DNA from: Gibbula magus
Taxonomy: Eukaryota; Mollusca; Gastropoda; Trochida; Trochidae
Reading direction: 5' to 3'
Assembly (NCBI GenBank): GCA_936450465.1
Contig: OW388301.1
Location: 17,155,523-17,219,522 of the forward strand
Length of the DNA stretch: 64,000 bases
Positions 55,501-59,500 of this stretch are shown one piece after another (positions within the stretch are counted from its first letter, which is position 1; each line of letters opens with the position of its first letter). Under the pieces are notes generated by a model. It was not told where the DNA came from, did not search any database, and was given only the letters and a program-made list of their open reading frames with translations. A program made the position numbers and the translations under genes.

Positions 55501-56515
55501 TAAAGCGCTCGTTAGATATCATGCCATATGAATGTTCTCTTTAGAGTGGGCAGACGTTAACATTAGAACTTATTTGAACAAATGTCGCTCTTTCAATGCC
55601 AGAAGTATAAATACAATTTCAGACAACTAAGACGAAGTTGGACGGTTTCGTCAAGCATGTTGCGACACTGACACTCGCTTCAAGATCATTGTTTAAATCA
55701 TAATTTACCTCCTCATTTGGTTACGCAAAGGAATTTAGAAACAAGGTTCGCCATTCGTGTGCTATATTTAGCAACAGGGACTTTCCATTTTTTTGTGAAC
55801 CCTGCGCGTCGAGCCTTTTGTCACCTAGGAATCCAGGGGTAAGTTTCAAAGTGAAGCGAGCGAAACAAAGTACCACTGGTTTCCAGGATGCCAGACACTA
55901 CACTTTTTATTTGTATTGATAGATCCCAGTAATTAGCGAACGTTCATATAGTGTTTCGTGCTCTTTCTGCAGGTATTATGGCAGCTTGTGGGATCTATAT
56001 TGGCCAACATGTGGTTGCTTGGACAGCTGTGACAGTACTTCCAATAAACTCAGCATTAAATCCTATTCTGTATACTTTGCCGAGCATCATTCAGGCATGG
56101 GTAAGTCAAATTGACCTTGCAAGTCAAACCTCGCACCAGTCTATACCACTGGCTAATTTATATTTTCCTGCACTTCGGCAGCTATTCTCTGTTAGCATTG
56201 AAGCGCACATTGTGAAGTTGAGGTATAGCGCTCTGAGACACTTACACAGAAAAGCTAACGAAATGCAGCGAGGTTTGAGGTTGATGCCTTTTGGAATCCC
56301 AAGACGACCCTGTTGATCCAACTATTTTCTGATAGTATATAAAACATCAAAAACTCGTTTGCACATATCATGGGCTCTGAAATGAAATAATGCTATTTTT
56401 TCATCATAAGGTTTAACATGTAGTGGTAGCTTTGCCGTAAACATATATAATGGCATTTGACTGGTTGTATCGCGTAAGGCATCAGAAAGATCGATACGCC
56501 TATAGACCCCTATCC

Positions 56516-56548
<33 letters not shown>

Positions 56549-59500
56549 AAAGAATAGGGTTTGCATAGGAGTCTTTCTAGTGTTTTTTTCTTATCGAAAT
56601 CCGCCTCTGTGGTAATGGACTTTATTTTTCATAGATAGTATAGTGACTGCTATGGGTTGGACATTTGAAATAAATGCTTTTGGGTTAACTATGATTTTCT
56701 GTTCATATAAAATGCATCATTTGCAGACTGTTTAAAGAGGGTGATCATTTTGGAATAATTAGTTCAATGGTTGATGATAACACAAACGTAACTTTTGAAA
56801 AATGTTGTTTGTTTGATTAAATGAAACCTTCCTTTTTAGAAATCGCCGCAGAAAGGATGTAATTTAGATCTTTCGGAAAGGAGATCAACCAAAAGACAAG
56901 GTAAAAAGAATTAAAATTGTACATGGTCGATGTCATGTTTAAAAAAATATACTTACGATTAGAAGTAAACGTAAATAAACTATTTTGTCACCAACACTGC
57001 CACCGGATACCATATACATTTACACACATAAACATCATGCAGGCAATCATTGAGATCCATTTCATTTCTAGATCTATTGGCGACATTGTCCAAAAATATT
57101 GACGTTATCGCACGTTTTTTGCAAATACTATTTTTTTAAATTTCAATTTATAATGATAGTATATGTCATTTATATTTACTTTTAGAGTGTAAAACATCTT
57201 ATTGCACAAACCAAATATCCGTAGTGGTAATAACGGTGTTGTGCATAAAGCAAAAATTGCATGTCGATTATTTTAATATAAATTCTTACTTTGAAGTTTA
57301 AACGAACGTTGGTTAGTTGAGAGCGGGGTCATGTGATCAAAATTCCAAGGTTCATTATCCATGAACAATGAAAATTGTTCAATCTCGTGTGAAAACTTTA
57401 AGGTCGTGTGAACGTTCGACGGTACTGCAGCGTTCTTTCCCGATTGAATGTGATACTACCCTCTGATGTGTTAAAATATATAAAACATTTCGAAAAAAAA
57501 AACCGTGCATAACTGGTTGCTGTTGAACTAAGCAAGTCATAAGGCCTATTCCAGAACCGAAAGACATTAACAGTTGCTGGTTGAATACAAATTATGCAAT
57601 CTCTAAAAACACTCACAATCTAAACATTATGAACGAAGGGGATTCGGATCTGAGCAGTCGTGGTAATGAAATATTTATTTTCCGACTGTTGTTTAGATAA
57701 TATTCATTAGATTAGATTAGATTAGATTTTATCACCCTTCACTCAGCATGATCAGTGCCACAGGTTTCACAGATTTGTTATCAAGTGACGAAAAATAACG
57801 TAAGAAATTTAAGACTTGAATGTCAGTGTGTGTGTGTAGTACTCCAAATTGTAATAATTGCTCCAAATTGTAATACCTGATCCAAATTGTAATCGCAAGT
57901 TGACTCCGATCACGAGAGTTTGAATCCCACTTTGACATCGTCCATTTTCCAGTGCACACACACACACATAAACTGACATTCAATTTCTAAGTGAACACAT
58001 TTTATTATTTCGAATTAGAAAACAAATATTCCAATGGCTTTACCGAGTAATGAATACACGTTTTTTAACTTGATTTTCCGAAGAGAGAGGTGTGTTTTAC
58101 TATTTGTTACATAATTGTTCAAATACATTTCATCAACTTATTTGAGCTACTGCCCCTTTCACAGATGTTGTTCATCTGGTTTTGCACATCCTTGATAATC
58201 TCTCGGGTGTACCAATTATAAGTTATACTCCTACCCCGGATTAATCTACAGCTCGGTCATACGTTTATTGGATGTGTGGAGAGTCTAGACCCATTTATAG
58301 CTGATGTAGAATGCAGAGTTTATCTCCTATCTGCATGGTTTGATTGGTGTATTGTTAATTTGTCTGATTTTATGTCAACCGAAGACACTGGTTAGGTAAG
58401 ATCGTTCTTGTGATGGTAGAACACATTGCAAGTTCGTAACTTGCAATGTAACGAATGATTCACAAAAATACGAATTGTTTTATGCGACAAATCCGAAGGA
58501 ATGACTTCGGTTTGAAATATGTTATACGTGGACTCGACAAAGACAAAAGTTGTCATTTATATGTAAATACACTTGTATTTCAGGTCTGGTTATTCCCTGG
58601 GACATATTCCCAAACATCAAGACCTACGTTGGCCAACCAACAAGTGACATGGTGACGCTTGACGTTGCTTTGCAGTCACGTGACATTTCGAACAAGATGA
58701 AATGCAATCTGATTGGTCTGGTCATTGCCTATGTATATGATCTGACAAATAAAGACAGAACATTTGAACCAATCACAGAAAAGAGAGTTTTCATCAGCCA
58801 TTGCAATGACGTGAGTTAAAAGTGAAAGTTCGAACCAAATGTGTTCCGTTTTTCGGACACAATGCTCAGAAGAAAAACAGTTCAGTTAGTAGTAAAGGAC
58901 TGTTTATGGTAAAGTAAAATAACCTTACCCTGCCAATAAGGTAATCTTTATACATTTTTTCCCATAAATCAATATCGAAATCGAATTCAAAGGCTTTTTT
59001 TGTTTTTGTATATTAAGCATCCTATCACATTAGGAGGAATATCCGTTTTTTGCATTTTATGTAATTGATAATGTAGAATTAAATAACAAGGCTTTAGAGG
59101 ATGCGAGTTGTCAAATGCACAGTCACCATACCAACGCACATGTAAAATTCCGTCAATTATGCCGGCATCTATAATGCATATATATGTTTATAAATTCAGA
59201 CTTTGAATTTAAGTGAAATGCTCTCTGCTGATTGGATTAAGCAAGGTCATGTGACCGGTATACATTCTCATAAACACAAGATTGACAGCTGAAAAGGATA
59301 ACCATCATACTCTGACGTTTACAAAAAATAACCTGCGGTACTACTTTATAACTGTATCATTGCGCATTTATTACACTGCTATCACATGCTCTTTTCTTGA
59401 TTAAACTTTTTTAAAACCCTTACAATGTGGATTCTAATTGTAGTTTGATTGAAAGTTTGATTAAAACATCATGTAAGAACCAAACATTAAACACTTTAAT

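Larger units (their letters stand above)
57091..58160 (+). mobile_element. TTAA MITE, AGGGGCAGTAGC type, copy C, split by an insertion
   Basis: 57105-57285 matches the left half of copy A (ATAATGATAGTATATGTCATTT, TGGTAATAACGGTGTTG in blocks) and 57985-58155 matches its right half (TTAACTTGATTTTCCGAAG, GCTACTGCCCCTTT). About 700 bp of unrelated sequence lies between. The terminal TTAA sites are mutated. Confidence 0.65.
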
